Assembly: GCF_904846525.1 (NCBI RefSeq)
Contig: NZ_CAJHAZ010000013.1
Span: 34,262-98,261 of the forward strand
Direction: 5' to 3'
Length of the DNA: 64,000 nucleotides
Source of the DNA: Psychrobacter sp. 1044
GTDB taxonomy: Bacteria; Pseudomonadota; Gammaproteobacteria; Pseudomonadales; Moraxellaceae
Shown here: one piece after another, positions 53,321-63,416 of the stretch
How the letters are laid out: each line of letters starts with the position of its first letter
How positions within the stretch are numbered: the stretch's first letter is position 1
Position numbers and translations under genes: made by a program
The notes under the pieces: generated by a model
Told to the model about the DNA's origin: nothing
Seen by the model: the letters and a program-made list of their open reading frames with translations, nothing else
The model's database searches: none

Positions 53321-53560
53321 CTAAGCATCTGGATGCATACGTACGTTTAAGTCATCGATGACCTCTACCCATTCCGCATCTTTTTCCCATTCTTCTTGTA
53401 GAAAAGCACGCTGATTGTCTGTCCAAATGCTCGCTTCTATCAACTTCTCTTCTTTATCCAACTGATTATTTTCAATAAAACTATCAATCGCTGCATCTGA
53501 GCTATCAAGTCCCAACTGTGCAAATAATTCATTCATATTGTATTCTGGTTCACCCAACAT
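53321..53560 (-). CDS. DUF2789 family protein
   Basis: A 79-aa acidic cytoplasmic protein matching the DUF2789 pattern: NELFAQLGLDSSDAAIDSFI, then ASIWTDNQRAFLQEEWEKDA, then WVEVIDDLNVRMH. AAGGAG lies six bases before the ATG. The family is found in many gammaproteobacteria and its function is not known. Between ribF (convergent) and mdh. Confidence 0.85.
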   Translation of the reverse strand: MLGEPEYNMNELFAQLGLDSSDAAIDSFIENNQLDKEEKLIEASIWTDNQRAFLQEEWEKDAEWVEVIDDLNVRMHPDA

Positions 53561-53700
53561 GTTTTTCTCCTTAAATGGTACGAGTGTCTTTGTGTTTATT
53601 ATCTAAATTGACACATTTATTGTAGCAAGCTTTATTTTAATAGCTGTTAATCAACGTGTATCTAACGTTATCAATTGTATTTTGATAGGCAGACAAGACA

Positions 53701-53733
53701 AAAAAAAGCCCTCTACATTAGAGGGCTTTTTTA
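53701..53733. terminator. Terminator after mdh
   Basis: Stem AGCCCTCTA/TAGAGGGCT (53707-53715, 53719-53727) extended by A and T runs on both sides, so it can act in both directions; it ends mdh transcription on the minus strand. Confidence 0.88.
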
Positions 53734-53779
53734 GATCAATTTCTATATAACAGTTTTATGACATGATGACATTGGCGGC

Positions 53780-54769
53780 TTATGGAAGCAGGTGTGCTAC
53801 TGCATCACGTTCTTCGCTAAGCTCTTGCTCAGTCGCTGCCATTTTCTCTTTAGAGAAATTTGATGACACATCAACGCCATCTACGATAGACCAATCGCCG
53901 TTAGTGCACGTGCATGGGAATGAGTAGATTAAGCCTTTTGCGATACCGTATTCGCCGTTTGAATAAACGCCCATTGATACCCAATCGTTCTCATCAGTAC
54001 CCAATGCCCACGTACGTACGTGTGCAATGGCCGCGTTGGCAGCAGAAGCGGCAGATGATGCACCGCGTGCTTTAATGATTGCTGCGCCACGCTGTTGTAC
54101 TTCTGGGATATAAGTCGCTTCGTACCATTCGCGATCAACCAAATCTAACGCAGGCTTACCGTTGACAGTAGCAGCAGTCAGATCAGGATACTGCGTTGAT
54201 GAATGGTTACCCCAGATGATCATTTTTTTCACGTCATTTACTGTGCTGTCAGTTTTGCCAGCCAACTGTGCCATGGCACGGTTGTGGTCTAAACGAGTCA
54301 TCGCAGTGAAGTTACGTGGATCAAGATCTGGTGCATTGCGCTGAGCGATAAGGGCGTTGGTGTTGGCAGGGTTACCGACAACCAATACTTTTACGTCACG
54401 GCTTGCAACGTCATTCAATGCTTTACCTTGCGCTGAGAAAATCGCAGCGTTGGCTTCTAGCAAATCTTTACGTTCCATACCTGGACCACGCGGACGTGAA
54501 CCGACTAGCAGAGCATAGTCAACATCTTTGAATGCAACGGTCGCATCATCAGTCTGCACAACACCTGCTAATAAAGGGAATGCACAATCTTCTAATTCCA
54601 TGACCACACCCTTTAGGGCGTCAAGTGCTGGAGCGATTTCGAGCAATTGCAAAATAACTGGCTGATCTTTACCTAGCATCTCGCCAGATGCAATACGAAA
54701 TAACATAGCATAGCTGATATTACCAGCGGCACCAGTGACGGCAACACGTAAAGGCTGTTTCATTGACAT
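53780..54769 (-). CDS. mdh: Malate dehydrogenase
   Basis: NAD-dependent malate dehydrogenase of the TCA cycle, of the type with the N-terminus [20 protein letters not shown]. The substrate-binding arginines are in [15 protein letters not shown] and LDHNRAM, and the catalytic histidine in [14 protein letters not shown]. Length 329 aa. GGGAG lies six bases before the ATG. Single gene with terminator; 371 bp of non-coding DNA upstream. Confidence 0.97.
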   Translation of the reverse strand: MSMKQPLRVAVTGAAGNISYAMLFRIASGEMLGKDQPVILQLLEIAPALDALKGVVMELEDCAFPLLAGVVQTDDATVAFKDVDYALLVGSRPRGPGMERKDLLEANAAIFSAQGKALNDVASRDVKVLVVGNPANTNALIAQRNAPDLDPRNFTAMTRLDHNRAMAQLAGKTDSTVNDVKKMIIWGNHSSTQYPDLTAATVNGKPALDLVDREWYEATYIPEVQQRGAAIIKARGASSAASAANAAIAHVRTWALGTDENDWVSMGVYSNGEYGIAKGLIYSFPCTCTNGDWSIVDGVDVSSNFSKEKMAATEQELSEERDAVAHLLP

Positions 54770-55140
54770 TGAATACTCCCTAATTATAGATTAGATAATT
54801 CATGATTCTGATTGATGGTTCTAATGGATGACTATCGTTGTAAATAGCGACTTGCCTACTGAATATAGCAGTCATAAACCGAGAGCTAGTGTAGCACTTC
54901 GTTCAGCAAATCGTCTAGAGACAATAAGACGCCGACCACCGATTATATTGTTACATTTTATACGGGAGGATTTTTATACCTACTGTAAACCTATATTGAT
55001 ACAGCGCTAGAAAGCGATAAAAGGCAGCTGATAACAGCATTGAGAAGCGCTACATACAGTGATATAACACTTAAGATAAGCGAATATTATTAGGGCGTGT
55101 CCTCAATTCAAACAATAAGCATTTAAATAGGCTAAAAAAA
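54770..55140. other. Intergenic region between mdh and the RNase T2-like gene
   Basis: Should carry the mdh promoter on the minus strand. A copy of the GGGCGTGTCC repeat lies at 55092-55135. A 60-codon open frame (54828-55010) is not convincing. Confidence 0.5.
55092..55135. repeat. IS-end-like intergenic repeat (GGGCGTGTCC family), second copy
   Basis: AGGGCGTGTCCTCAATTCAA closely matches the reverse complement of 11164-11184, and the following AATAAGCATTTAAATAGGCT resembles 11234-11255. It lies just after the RNase T2-like gene. Confidence 0.6.
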
Positions 55141-55782
55141 CTATTTTCCACCCGAAATGACGAACTTACTGCCACAATTATTCACAACATTATGACATGT
55201 GCCAAATTCGCTCCCTTCATAACAAATATGGATATCCGTCAATGTTGATTGACGACGACTGCCCGCTTGGCAAATCAAATCAATACTGTTTGAGGACATA
55301 CCACTATTAAGCTGGGTCATTTGACTGATAAATCGAGATTTAGAAACCGTATAGCTATTACCCGTATTAAGCTCGTTAGGCAGCTTTAATGCGCCAGCGT
55401 AATTGGTAATCTGGCGGAAATAACTACTGGCACTGAGCGGACTACACGCCCCATAACGCTGCCAAGCTTGGCTACGTACTGTCGTATCAGGCATGATACG
55501 GTTGACGACTTTTAACTGTAACGGTGTCAGACGTGGCTCACTACCACGTCCGCAGCGCTCACCATAGCCCATATCTAGACCTGACACTGTCAACGAATAA
55601 CCCTCCAAGCATTGACGCATACGGGCACGCGTCGGCTGTATGCTACACAATGCTGGCGTCATCTCAATCATCAACACACGCTGTCCGCTCTTAACAGCGC
55701 TCGCGGCATGTACGGGCATCATCATAATGCCTTGCAACATCACTAATGCACCGATACTTAGCGTCGTATTTAGTTTATCCAT
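55141..55782 (-). CDS. RNase T2-family protein lacking catalytic histidines
   Basis: A 213-aa exported protein (signal peptide MDKLNTTLSIGALVMLQGIM...HAAS). The order of segments matches RNase T2: RVLMIEMTPALC, then C-x4-YSLTVSGLDMGYG where active enzymes have xxIHGLWP, then SQAWQRYGACS where active enzymes have HEWxKHGTC, then YFRQI, and finally LTDIHICYEGSEFGTC. Cysteines keep the family spacing, but the CAS-I histidine is serine, and in CAS-II the glutamate and histidine are alanine and tyrosine. I infer a catalytically dead RNase T2 fold. The frame extends upstream to 55926; I chose 55782 for the signal peptide. Confidence 0.72.
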   Translation of the reverse strand: MDKLNTTLSIGALVMLQGIMMMPVHAASAVKSGQRVLMIEMTPALCSIQPTRARMRQCLEGYSLTVSGLDMGYGERCGRGSEPRLTPLQLKVVNRIMPDTTVRSQAWQRYGACSPLSASSYFRQITNYAGALKLPNELNTGNSYTVSKSRFISQMTQLNSGMSSNSIDLICQAGSRRQSTLTDIHICYEGSEFGTCHNVVNNCGSKFVISGGK

Positions 55783-56315
55783 AGATGTATTAGTTATCGA
55801 GCTTGATTGGTTTAAATCTGGCGTCAGAGTAGATAGCGAGAGCATCTGCTGAATAGATGACTGATGCCTAACTTTTAATAACAGGGGCAGATTGAAATAT
55901 TTTTTGATCATAGGGGCTGAAGGCATCTAGCAATGATAAAAACATGGGCTATCGTTTAGCTCATAGTGTTCGACGTATAAACACTGATAAAACTAAGAAT
56001 AGAGCTAACAAAAATGTGTGCGTTGATTAATAAGCACTTATTATAAGGACGTATAAAAGACACTAATTGATGTAATGGTAGCAAAACGTTTTTTTTAATC
56101 TATAGCAGAAACGTAAACATAAGCTAATGATAGCATCAATAGTACAAAAATATCGCAACGTTAGCATGTCATCATCAGCGAGGTTGGGCGTCGAATTAGG
56201 CATATCGTCAAGACAAAACTAGCGTTGATTGCACGATAAAAAGTGACATAAAGTGACATGAAAAAACCATTAATGATTGCTCACGAATGGTTTTTTTGAT
56301 TTATACATTGGCATT
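55783..56315. other. Intergenic region between slt and the RNase T2-like gene
   Basis: The first 145 bp continue the frame of the RNase T2-like gene without a recognisable start. The rest is AT-rich. Near 56262-56300 AAAAAACCATT...AATGGTTTTTTT (56262-56271 and 56287-56297) forms a hairpin that probably ends slt transcription on the minus strand. Confidence 0.5.
56262..56297 (-). terminator. Probable terminator after slt
   Basis: Inverted repeat AAAAAACCATTA / TGAATGG-type arms with flanking A and T runs, 20-55 bp after the slt stop codon. Arms are only 8-10 bp and AT-rich. Confidence 0.55.
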
Positions 56316-58454
56316 TTAGAGCGCGGCAGGTATCGTGCCCATGCGCTGGCTAATAGGCTGACTACGACCTAATAGACTGCTATAAATGGTGGCATTTTCC
56401 ATCACGTGCTTAACGTAATTACGGGTTTCAGGAAAGGCAATCGACTCGACGTACTGGTCGGCTGCGAGCGAACCATATACTGGTTGCCAACGCTTGGCAT
56501 TGTTCGGACCCGCATTATAGCCAGCCGTTGCCAACACAGGTTGACGGTTTAGCTTACCGAAAATATCGCCCATATACCATGTGCCGTAACGAATATTGGT
56601 ATCGCCACTATTGGCACGGCTGGCGCTATAGGTCTCACCTAAGTTACGAGCAATGTATTTTGCCGTGTCAGGCATCACCTGCATCAAACCACTGGCACCA
56701 ACGTTTGAGCGTGCTGATGCAACAAAGCGACTTTCTTGACGCATGATGCCATAAGCCCAAGCAGGATCGATACCAGCAGATTGACTATAACGTACGACTG
56801 CATCTTGATGCGGCATCGGATGTGATAACGCTAAGCTGTCTACTCTATCAGTATTATCGACGGCATAAATTGCTCGGTCGAGCCAGCCCATATCATAGGC
56901 TTGACGAGCAGCGGCAATAATCAAGTTATCATCACGCTTGTCGCGCGCCTGCTTTACCGCCCAGTTCCATTCACGATTGGCATAGGCACGGCTGGCGTCA
57001 GCATTATATAGAGCAAAAGCACGCGCAAAGTTGGCATCTTGCATGACACGTGCGCGATCAGCGGTACTGACATTCGGTAAGTTATTACCACCCAAACGAC
57101 TGGCATCAAAACGCTGACCCACTTTATCCTTTGCCATTAAGCCATAATAGTCATTATTTTTTGCCAAGTTTTGATACATTTTTTTAGCAGTATTACGCTT
57201 GTTAGCATCGCTTGACTGTTCGTAAGCGCGAGCCAGCCAATATTGCCACTGGTCACTTTTTTGGGTTTCAGCCTCCATTTTTGAGATGGCTTCGACCACA
57301 TCGTCCCAGCGGCTAAAGCGAATCGCTGCCATGGCATAATCTTCGGCTTCTTCAAAATTAAAATCTTCGTCTAAGCTATTGCGAAACCAGTCAACCGCCT
57401 CAGCATTAAAACCATCATCCGTATTATGATTCATACGTTGCACCCCAAGGATGCGATACGCATAGCGACGAGTCTCAGCATTCAACAATTTAACTGAACG
57501 CTGATTGTCTTGCTTAACATCAAAATCTAACTGTAATGCAGCTTCACGGTAAGACTTATCAGCAACGCGTCCCATGGCATATAGATATAAGTATTGATTG
57601 TTTTGACTGGCAGGTTCTCGACTAAAACGGCTAAAAAAAGCAGACGGATTCAGTTGAATCTCACTCAATGCTGAATAAGCAATGGGCGTTCCTAAACGTG
57701 ATGACAATGCCATAATGTCACCCGTTTTGCCTTTGCGTAACATACGCTTGAGACGCGCCGCGCGATCCTGATTGCTAATCAGCGCGTTATTATTCATCTC
57801 CATCGCGAGCTGGTCACACAAGGCGGGCTGCTTTTTGGTCGTCAACCAAACTTCAGATTTGGCTGCCATAGCCCGCATAGTATCGCCGCCATTATTGAAC
57901 CCAAGCGCAACCGCACAGCGCTCACTGGCATCCGCATTGGTAATCAAATTCGCAACTTGGCGTACTGAGGCGTAATCATTGGAGCCTGCTTTGGTCTCAG
58001 CAAAATCAGCCACTAGCTTTTCTGCCATCACGGTATTTGGATATTGACGCACAAACTGTGATACTGCCGCCGAACTTTGCGAATTAAGATCTAAATTCAT
58101 CCGCCAATAAGTTGGATACATGGCAAACAAACCGCCGCTCATGGCTTGCTCATAATTGTATAAGGCACTGACATCACCGCGTTCTGCCGCAATTGCTGCT
58201 GCTGTAAATGAGCTCACACCATTGTCTGACTGATAGCCACTGTTTTGTTGATAGCTGCCTTCTTGCTGATAACTGTCCTCTTCACCCCACGTCAGCTCAG
58301 CACAAGCCACCTGTGACAATCCTAGCGCACTCATTGCTGTCGCCAAACTTAACGCACTGACTCGTAGCGTCCTTGCTTTCATTCGTTTTGCATCTTCATT
58401 TTGCTTAATAGATTCTCTATCCTTGATGCTATGAGCAACCTGCGGCTTTGTCAT
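56316..58454 (-). CDS. slt: Soluble lytic murein transglycosylase (Slt70 type)
   Basis: Periplasmic enzyme that cleaves peptidoglycan glycan strands giving anhydro-muropeptides, the substrates later handled by AmpD. 712 aa: a basic N-terminus with signal-type segment (ALSLATAMSALGLSQVACA at about 34-52), a long alpha-helical superhelix, and a C-terminal catalytic domain with E574 in GIMRQESRF, GASGLMQVMPDTA and AGYNAGPNNAKRW. GAGAG lies five bases before the ATG at 58454; a start at codon 24 would give a more standard signal peptide but has no ribosome site. Divergent from miaB. Confidence 0.95.
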   Translation of the reverse strand: MTKPQVAHSIKDRESIKQNEDAKRMKARTLRVSALSLATAMSALGLSQVACAELTWGEEDSYQQEGSYQQNSGYQSDNGVSSFTAAAIAAERGDVSALYNYEQAMSGGLFAMYPTYWRMNLDLNSQSSAAVSQFVRQYPNTVMAEKLVADFAETKAGSNDYASVRQVANLITNADASERCAVALGFNNGGDTMRAMAAKSEVWLTTKKQPALCDQLAMEMNNNALISNQDRAARLKRMLRKGKTGDIMALSSRLGTPIAYSALSEIQLNPSAFFSRFSREPASQNNQYLYLYAMGRVADKSYREAALQLDFDVKQDNQRSVKLLNAETRRYAYRILGVQRMNHNTDDGFNAEAVDWFRNSLDEDFNFEEAEDYAMAAIRFSRWDDVVEAISKMEAETQKSDQWQYWLARAYEQSSDANKRNTAKKMYQNLAKNNDYYGLMAKDKVGQRFDASRLGGNNLPNVSTADRARVMQDANFARAFALYNADASRAYANREWNWAVKQARDKRDDNLIIAAARQAYDMGWLDRAIYAVDNTDRVDSLALSHPMPHQDAVVRYSQSAGIDPAWAYGIMRQESRFVASARSNVGASGLMQVMPDTAKYIARNLGETYSASRANSGDTNIRYGTWYMGDIFGKLNRQPVLATAGYNAGPNNAKRWQPVYGSLAADQYVESIAFPETRNYVKHVMENATIYSSLLGRSQPISQRMGTIPAAL

Positions 58455-58841
58455 ACTGACTCTCTTTGTAATGTGTCCAAATGATTTGGCTAAATAATAT
58501 GTTTAAAATAACAATGCCAAAACGGCGTAAATCGCGATTTAATCAATCGCGCTAATATGGTCGCATTCATCATACTATACTCGTTGCACTTTCAACCATC
58601 ACCTTTACCTTTTGTTAATAAATACGATAGCACGGTGTAACATAGAAGTGATAGCAAGCTATAATTTTTGCCAAACGCGTTATTAGCAGCAGTAAACAAT
58701 TGATACTGTTATAAATAATTTATCATAACGACCAACAATTGACCCTGCTAATTTTTCACATTGTCATAGGGTTGTGATAAAATACGCCACCTGTTAATCA
58801 CCTATCACGCTATATTTTTAGTCAATCATGGACTTATCCTT
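58455..58841. other. Divergent slt-miaB promoter region
   Basis: 387 bp of AT-rich DNA between divergent genes. A TAAAAT near 58779 could be the -10 for miaB, but no well-spaced -35 is visible. No ORF. Confidence 0.45.
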
Positions 58842-60332
58842 ATGAGTGTTACTGTATTTAATCCCCGCATCGATGACACTGCTGTCGCTGAAACAACCGC
58901 TACTGCGCCTGCTGTCATTGCACTCAAAGAATCAAGTTCAGTCCAAGCACCTGTCAAATCAGCGACTAAGAAAGTCTTTGTCACCACGCAGGGCTGTCAG
59001 ATGAATGTCTATGATTCTGGCAAAATGCTGGATGTGCTCGGTGATTCACACGGTATGGAAGTCACACACGATATCGATGAAGCCGATGTATTGCTGATGA
59101 ATACTTGCTCTATCCGCGAAAAAGCGCAAGAAAAGGTGTTTTCAGAATTGGGTCGCTGGCGCAAGCTAAAAGAAAAGCGCCCTGATCTCGTCATTGGTGT
59201 CGGTGGTTGCGTAGCCTCTCAAGAAGGCGATAACATTCAAAAACGCGCGCCTTATGTCGATATGGTATTTGGCCCGCAGACATTACACCGTTTGCCAGAG
59301 CTGTATGATCAATCACATGAGCAGCGTGAAATCGCACCAAAAAATCGCATCGGCACAGTTGACGTATCCTTCCCAAGTATTGAAAAATTCGACTTTTTAC
59401 CTGAGCCAAGAGTAGAAGGCTTTAAAGCCTTTGTCTCTATTATGGAAGGCTGTTCAAAGTATTGCTCATTTTGTGTGGTGCCTTATACCCGCGGTGAAGA
59501 GTTATCGCGTCCACTCGATGATGTATTGGCTGAGATTGATAGCTTAGCAGCGCAAGGCGTGCGTGAAATCAATCTATTGGGTCAAAACGTCAACGGCTAT
59601 CGCGGTGAAAAAGACGACGGCAGCATTTGCCGTTTCGCTGAGCTATTACATTATGTCTCGCATGTCGATGGCGTTGAGCGTATTCGCTATACGACCAGCC
59701 ATCCACTAGAGTTCACTGATGACATCATTGATGCCTATGCACAATTGCCAGAGCTGGTATCGCACTTGCACCTACCCGTACAAAGTGGCTCAAATGCTAT
59801 CTTGGCTGCGATGAAACGCAATCATACGATTGACGTTTATATCAATCAAATTAATAAGCTCAAAGCCATTCGCCCAGATATTCACTTGTCGAGCGACTTT
59901 ATCATTGGCTTCCCTGGCGAGACGGATCAAGATTTCCAAGATACCTTGAATTTGGCAAAAGAATTAAATTTCGATCACTCCTACAGCTTTATTTACTCTA
60001 AACGTCCGGGCACGCCAGCCGCTGAGTTGCCAGATGATGTGAGCTTTAAAACTAAAAAAGAGCGCTTAGCAGAATTCCAAAAAGTCATCATTGACTCAAC
60101 GCTTGCCAAAACCCATGAGATGGTCGGTACTACGACTCGCGTATTGGTTGAACAAGTTGCCAACCGTCATCCTGACTGCTTAATCGGTACGGCAGATAAT
60201 ACCCGTACGGTCATGTTCCCTCATGATGTTGAGAGAATGGATGAGATGTTAGGTAAACTCGTGAGCGTACGTATTACTGATTTCGTCAGTCCTCACATGG
60301 TAAAAGGTGAGCTAATCGAAGTGCTTGCTTAA
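58842..60332 (+). CDS. miaB: tRNA-2-methylthio-N6-dimethylallyladenosine synthase
   Basis: Radical-SAM methylthiotransferase modifying i6A37 of tRNA. The N-terminal UPF0004 domain supplies cluster cysteines C52, C89 and C123; the radical-SAM motif is C204-x3-C208-x2-C211 in [25 protein letters not shown] and [14 protein letters not shown] are typical, and a TRAM domain ends the protein. At 496 aa it is about 20 longer than E. coli MiaB because of a 43-residue Ala/Thr/Val-rich N-terminal lead. Terminator at 60397. Confidence 0.97.
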   Translation: MSVTVFNPRIDDTAVAETTATAPAVIALKESSSVQAPVKSATKKVFVTTQGCQMNVYDSGKMLDVLGDSHGMEVTHDIDEADVLLMNTCSIREKAQEKVFSELGRWRKLKEKRPDLVIGVGGCVASQEGDNIQKRAPYVDMVFGPQTLHRLPELYDQSHEQREIAPKNRIGTVDVSFPSIEKFDFLPEPRVEGFKAFVSIMEGCSKYCSFCVVPYTRGEELSRPLDDVLAEIDSLAAQGVREINLLGQNVNGYRGEKDDGSICRFAELLHYVSHVDGVERIRYTTSHPLEFTDDIIDAYAQLPELVSHLHLPVQSGSNAILAAMKRNHTIDVYINQINKLKAIRPDIHLSSDFIIGFPGETDQDFQDTLNLAKELNFDHSYSFIYSKRPGTPAAELPDDVSFKTKKERLAEFQKVIIDSTLAKTHEMVGTTTRVLVEQVANRHPDCLIGTADNTRTVMFPHDVERMDEMLGKLVSVRITDFVSPHMVKGELIEVLA

Positions 60333-60396
60333 CACTTTATAAAATATACTCGTAGTGTGCTTTCTAAGCCCTCTTTACCCAATAGTTTAAAACAAG

Positions 60397-60433
60397 AAAA
60401 GCCGTTCACTATTAAATAGTGAACGGCTTTTTT
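60397..60433 (+). terminator. Rho-independent terminator after miaB
   Basis: Perfect 15-bp stem (60397-60411 and 60417-60431) with a TTAAA loop and a T run. Confidence 0.92.
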
Positions 60434-60551
60434 ATTCATAAAGTGGGTTAGTTTTATCAAGCTCTCAAAGAGAGTGCAAACGATACTTAACTTTCGAAAT
60501 GATTGCTATAAGGGCATATTAAGATATTGACTTATGAACACAATAAAAGTG

Positions 60552-61049
60552 CTATAACACAAAAAGCTTCATTAAGATCTCGTTAATATACTCCTCATTA
60601 TCTTTCAATGCCATTGGTTCTATTCCATAAGTTTGAAAACCAAAATTTTTATAGAAATTAATAGCAGGCTTATTATCATCAGCTACAGTAGGTAAAATTG
60701 GTTCCACGTATTTTCTACTATACTCCACAACTTCCCTAAGCAATTGATTTGCTATGCCTTTTTCTCGGAATTCAGGTTCAATGAATACACTGGATAGATA
60801 CGCTTTATGAGAAAACTTTATTCCCGTCTCTTGTGTGAAGGGGGCTAAACCTATGATTTTATTTTTATGATAGGTGCCAAATACAGTTGAACTTGATAAG
60901 CAATTTTCAAAAAAAATTGGTGGTTTTGCTACTTCTGCTACATATGTGGATCCAAACATTCTTGGAGATTTTTCTAGAGCTGAAAGTCTAATAGTTCTGA
61001 AATCGTTAAGCTCATTAACACTTAAAATTTTTATCTCAATATTTAACAT
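60552..61049 (-). CDS. GNAT N-acetyltransferase, AT-rich
   Basis: A 165-aa GNAT protein: LSVNELNDFRTIRLSALEKS at the start, AYLSSVFIEPEFREKGIANQLL with the acetyl-CoA loop, and AINFYKNFGFQTYGIEPMAL near the end. Substrate unknown. The gene is markedly richer in A and T than its neighbours and uses AT-ending codons, which suggests recent acquisition. No strong ribosome site before the ATG. It stands alone between miaB and the LysE gene. Confidence 0.85.
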   Translation of the reverse strand: MLNIEIKILSVNELNDFRTIRLSALEKSPRMFGSTYVAEVAKPPIFFENCLSSSTVFGTYHKNKIIGLAPFTQETGIKFSHKAYLSSVFIEPEFREKGIANQLLREVVEYSRKYVEPILPTVADDNKPAINFYKNFGFQTYGIEPMALKDNEEYINEILMKLFVL

Positions 61050-61180
61050 ACGATCATCTGCCCAATCATAAAATACCTAATAGATCAAACTAAGCTACCT
61101 GTCTCAGTGTGCAGGGTGAATTACTTTTGTCAAACTCACGTAGAAAGCGCCGATAAAACGTAACCCACTAGATTCGTTTT

Positions 61181-61915
61181 TTAAACCATAAAACCATTTA
61201 TTACTTCAGCCAATAAAGCGGCTGCAATGATGATAAATATGATGCCGCAACCACGATTGAGCCACGCTAAACGATTGCCAACATCGAGCCAACTTGCCAG
61301 CTTTTTACCACCCAAGGTATAAACGATTTGCCAAATTGTTTCACTTAAGAACAACCCTATCGTTAATAAAACATATTGTGGCCATAACGGCGCACTAAAA
61401 TTGATAAATTTAGGAAAGAAAGCTGCAAAAAATAAGATGGCTTTGGGGTTAGATAGCGATACCCATACACCTGTACGAAACAAGGTCACATTGCTTGGCG
61501 AGATTCTAACCGCTGCGCTTGAGAGCGAACGCGGCTGCAGTGTACCAGCTGTATCTTCACTGCCAGAAAAAGAATATTCAGCCGCGACTTCTTCGCTCAT
61601 TTCACGAGCATCACTCATCAAGCTGCCATCGCCTGCATCACGCCAAGAGCTAATACCTAGATAGATTAAATAAGCGGCGCCAACCGCTTTTATGATCGTC
61701 AATAGCCAAGGTGACTGGCGACTGATCACATCGAGTCCAAGTAGGGTCGAAAGCAGTAATATAAATAGCCCAAGACTCAGACCTGCCAGCGTCCACAGCG
61801 TTCGCTTCACGCCATAGTTCATGCCATACTGAAACGCGAGCAGCATATTGGGACCTGGGGTCGCTGAAATAAAAAACGTACTTGCAAAGAATACTGCAAA
61901 CAGATGCCAAGACAT
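61181..61915 (-). CDS. LysE/RhtB family amino-acid exporter
   Basis: A 244-aa inner-membrane exporter with about six hydrophobic segments. The N-terminal FISATPGPNMLLAFQYGMNYG is the family signature, followed by AAYLIYLGISSWRDA and SLSNPKAILFFAAFFPKFI. A hydrophilic stretch of about 45 residues between them (MSDAREMSEEVAAEYSFSGS onward) is longer than usual. AGGGG lies seven bases before the ATG. Substrate could be a neutral or basic amino acid; not predictable. Confidence 0.9.
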   Translation of the reverse strand: MSWHLFAVFFASTFFISATPGPNMLLAFQYGMNYGVKRTLWTLAGLSLGLFILLLSTLLGLDVISRQSPWLLTIIKAVGAAYLIYLGISSWRDAGDGSLMSDAREMSEEVAAEYSFSGSEDTAGTLQPRSLSSAAVRISPSNVTLFRTGVWVSLSNPKAILFFAAFFPKFINFSAPLWPQYVLLTIGLFLSETIWQIVYTLGGKKLASWLDVGNRLAWLNRGCGIIFIIIAAALLAEVINGFMV

Positions 61916-61967
61916 CGACCAACCCCTACTTTGTTATTTATAAAAATTTATCGTAATAATGCCAAAC

Positions 61968-62001
61968 TGCTAAAAAATAAACACCGCCATAACGACGGTG
62001 T
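61968..62001 (-). terminator. Probable terminator after argE
   Basis: Stem ACACCG/CGGTGT (61981-61986, 61996-62001) with a 9-nt loop, followed on the minus strand by TTTATTTTTT, 60 bp after argE. Confidence 0.65.
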
Positions 62002-62060
62002 CTCTTCTGCTAACTCGTCACTTGCTGATAACAGAAAGGAATACTTGCTGATTTAATCCA

Positions 62061-63281
62061 TCAATTGATCGCACAGCTGTCTAATAACTTCTGTAAAAAA
62101 CCATCACAGCGCTCAATTTCACTCAGCTTAACGTATTCATCGGCTTTATGTGCTTGCTCAATACTACCGGGACCGCAGATGATCGTTGGGATGCCTGCAT
62201 TGGTAAACTGACCACCCTCAGTCGCATAAGCCACTTTATGACGCTCGTTATCTCCAGTCAGTGCGGCTATTAACGATTGCAATTCAGCACTGTCATTATC
62301 AGTCATTGCCGGTACGCTTTCTTCCTGCATCAGCTCAATACCGGTATCGGCAGCACGTGCTTGCATCTGGGCATTTAATTCTGTCACTTTCGCTTGAATC
62401 GGTGCAAGAATATCCTCTTGTGTCATATGCGGCAGGTTACGATAGTCAAAGGTAAACTCACATAGATTGGGGACAATATTGGTCGCCGTGCCACCTTTTA
62501 TCGTGCCTACAGACAATGTCGAATAAGGCACATCGAACAGCGCATCATTATCACTGCGATGACTAATCTCTTCTGCCAACTCATCAACATAACCAATCAA
62601 ACGACTGGCATAGCTGATAGCATTGACACCTTGGGCGGTCAATGACGAATGCGCAGACTTACCATGGACGCGGCAACGATAAACGGCAATGCCTTTATGT
62701 GCCACAACCATCGTCATATTGGTTGGCTCACCGACGATACAATAATCAGGTGTGATACCACGCGCTTTCAAATCTGCCAGTATCAATGGCGCACCCAAAC
62801 AGCCCACTTCTTCATCGAATGACAATGCTAAATGCAGTGGACGACGTAACTGACCGCTATTTGATAACTGCACAGCGCGTGGTAATAATGTCAATGCACA
62901 AGCGATAAAGCCTTTCATATCACACGCACCGCGTCCATATAGCTTATCGCCACGTATCGTCGCAGTGAATGGCTCTGATGTCCAGTCTTGACCATCTACG
63001 GGTACGACATCGGTATGACCAGATAGCACGAGACCGTGATTGACTTCGTCAGCGTTTGCCCCTGCTGGCACAGTAACGAATAGATTGGCCTTGTTTTTGG
63101 CTTCATTAAAAGTCAAATCTACTATCAAACCTAATTGTTCACAGTATGCTTGCACATCTTCAATCAAAGCTAAATTTGAATGGCGACTGACCGTATCAAA
63201 GCCAATCAAGCGTGTGAGCCAATCGATACTATGCGCAGGGTAAGACGTATTTTTGAGCTGATTATTATTGTTCGAAGTCAT
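62061..63281 (-). CDS. argE: Acetylornithine deacetylase (M20 family)
   Basis: Zinc-dependent M20 peptidase-family enzyme removing the acetyl group of N-acetylornithine in arginine synthesis. Metal ligands and catalytic residues lie in VLSGHTDVVPVDGQDW, YGRGACDMKGFIA, LSFDEEVGCLGAP and the late GPGSIEQAHKADEYV. Length 406 aa. AAGGA lies six bases before the ATG. Single gene with a terminator. Related M20 enzymes have similar motifs, so a different acyl substrate is possible but the ArgE-type YGRGACDMKGF and GHTDVVPVDG favour this name. Confidence 0.92.
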   Translation of the reverse strand: MTSNNNNQLKNTSYPAHSIDWLTRLIGFDTVSRHSNLALIEDVQAYCEQLGLIVDLTFNEAKNKANLFVTVPAGANADEVNHGLVLSGHTDVVPVDGQDWTSEPFTATIRGDKLYGRGACDMKGFIACALTLLPRAVQLSNSGQLRRPLHLALSFDEEVGCLGAPLILADLKARGITPDYCIVGEPTNMTMVVAHKGIAVYRCRVHGKSAHSSLTAQGVNAISYASRLIGYVDELAEEISHRSDNDALFDVPYSTLSVGTIKGGTATNIVPNLCEFTFDYRNLPHMTQEDILAPIQAKVTELNAQMQARAADTGIELMQEESVPAMTDNDSAELQSLIAALTGDNERHKVAYATEGGQFTNAGIPTIICGPGSIEQAHKADEYVKLSEIERCDGFLQKLLDSCAIN

Positions 63282-63416
63282 GAAATATCCTTATCACGAT
63301 ATAATACCGATTTTAGAAAGACGGTTAGCGATGTTAAATTTTCCAAGCCTACTAGATGTAGTACTCGCACACATTTTTCGCTACTGTAATTTCTGGAATG
63401 GTAAAAATAGAAAGCG

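Noticed and set aside
54828..55010. 60-codon frame in the mdh upstream region
   Set aside because: No ribosome site or conserved features, and it covers the expected mdh promoter.
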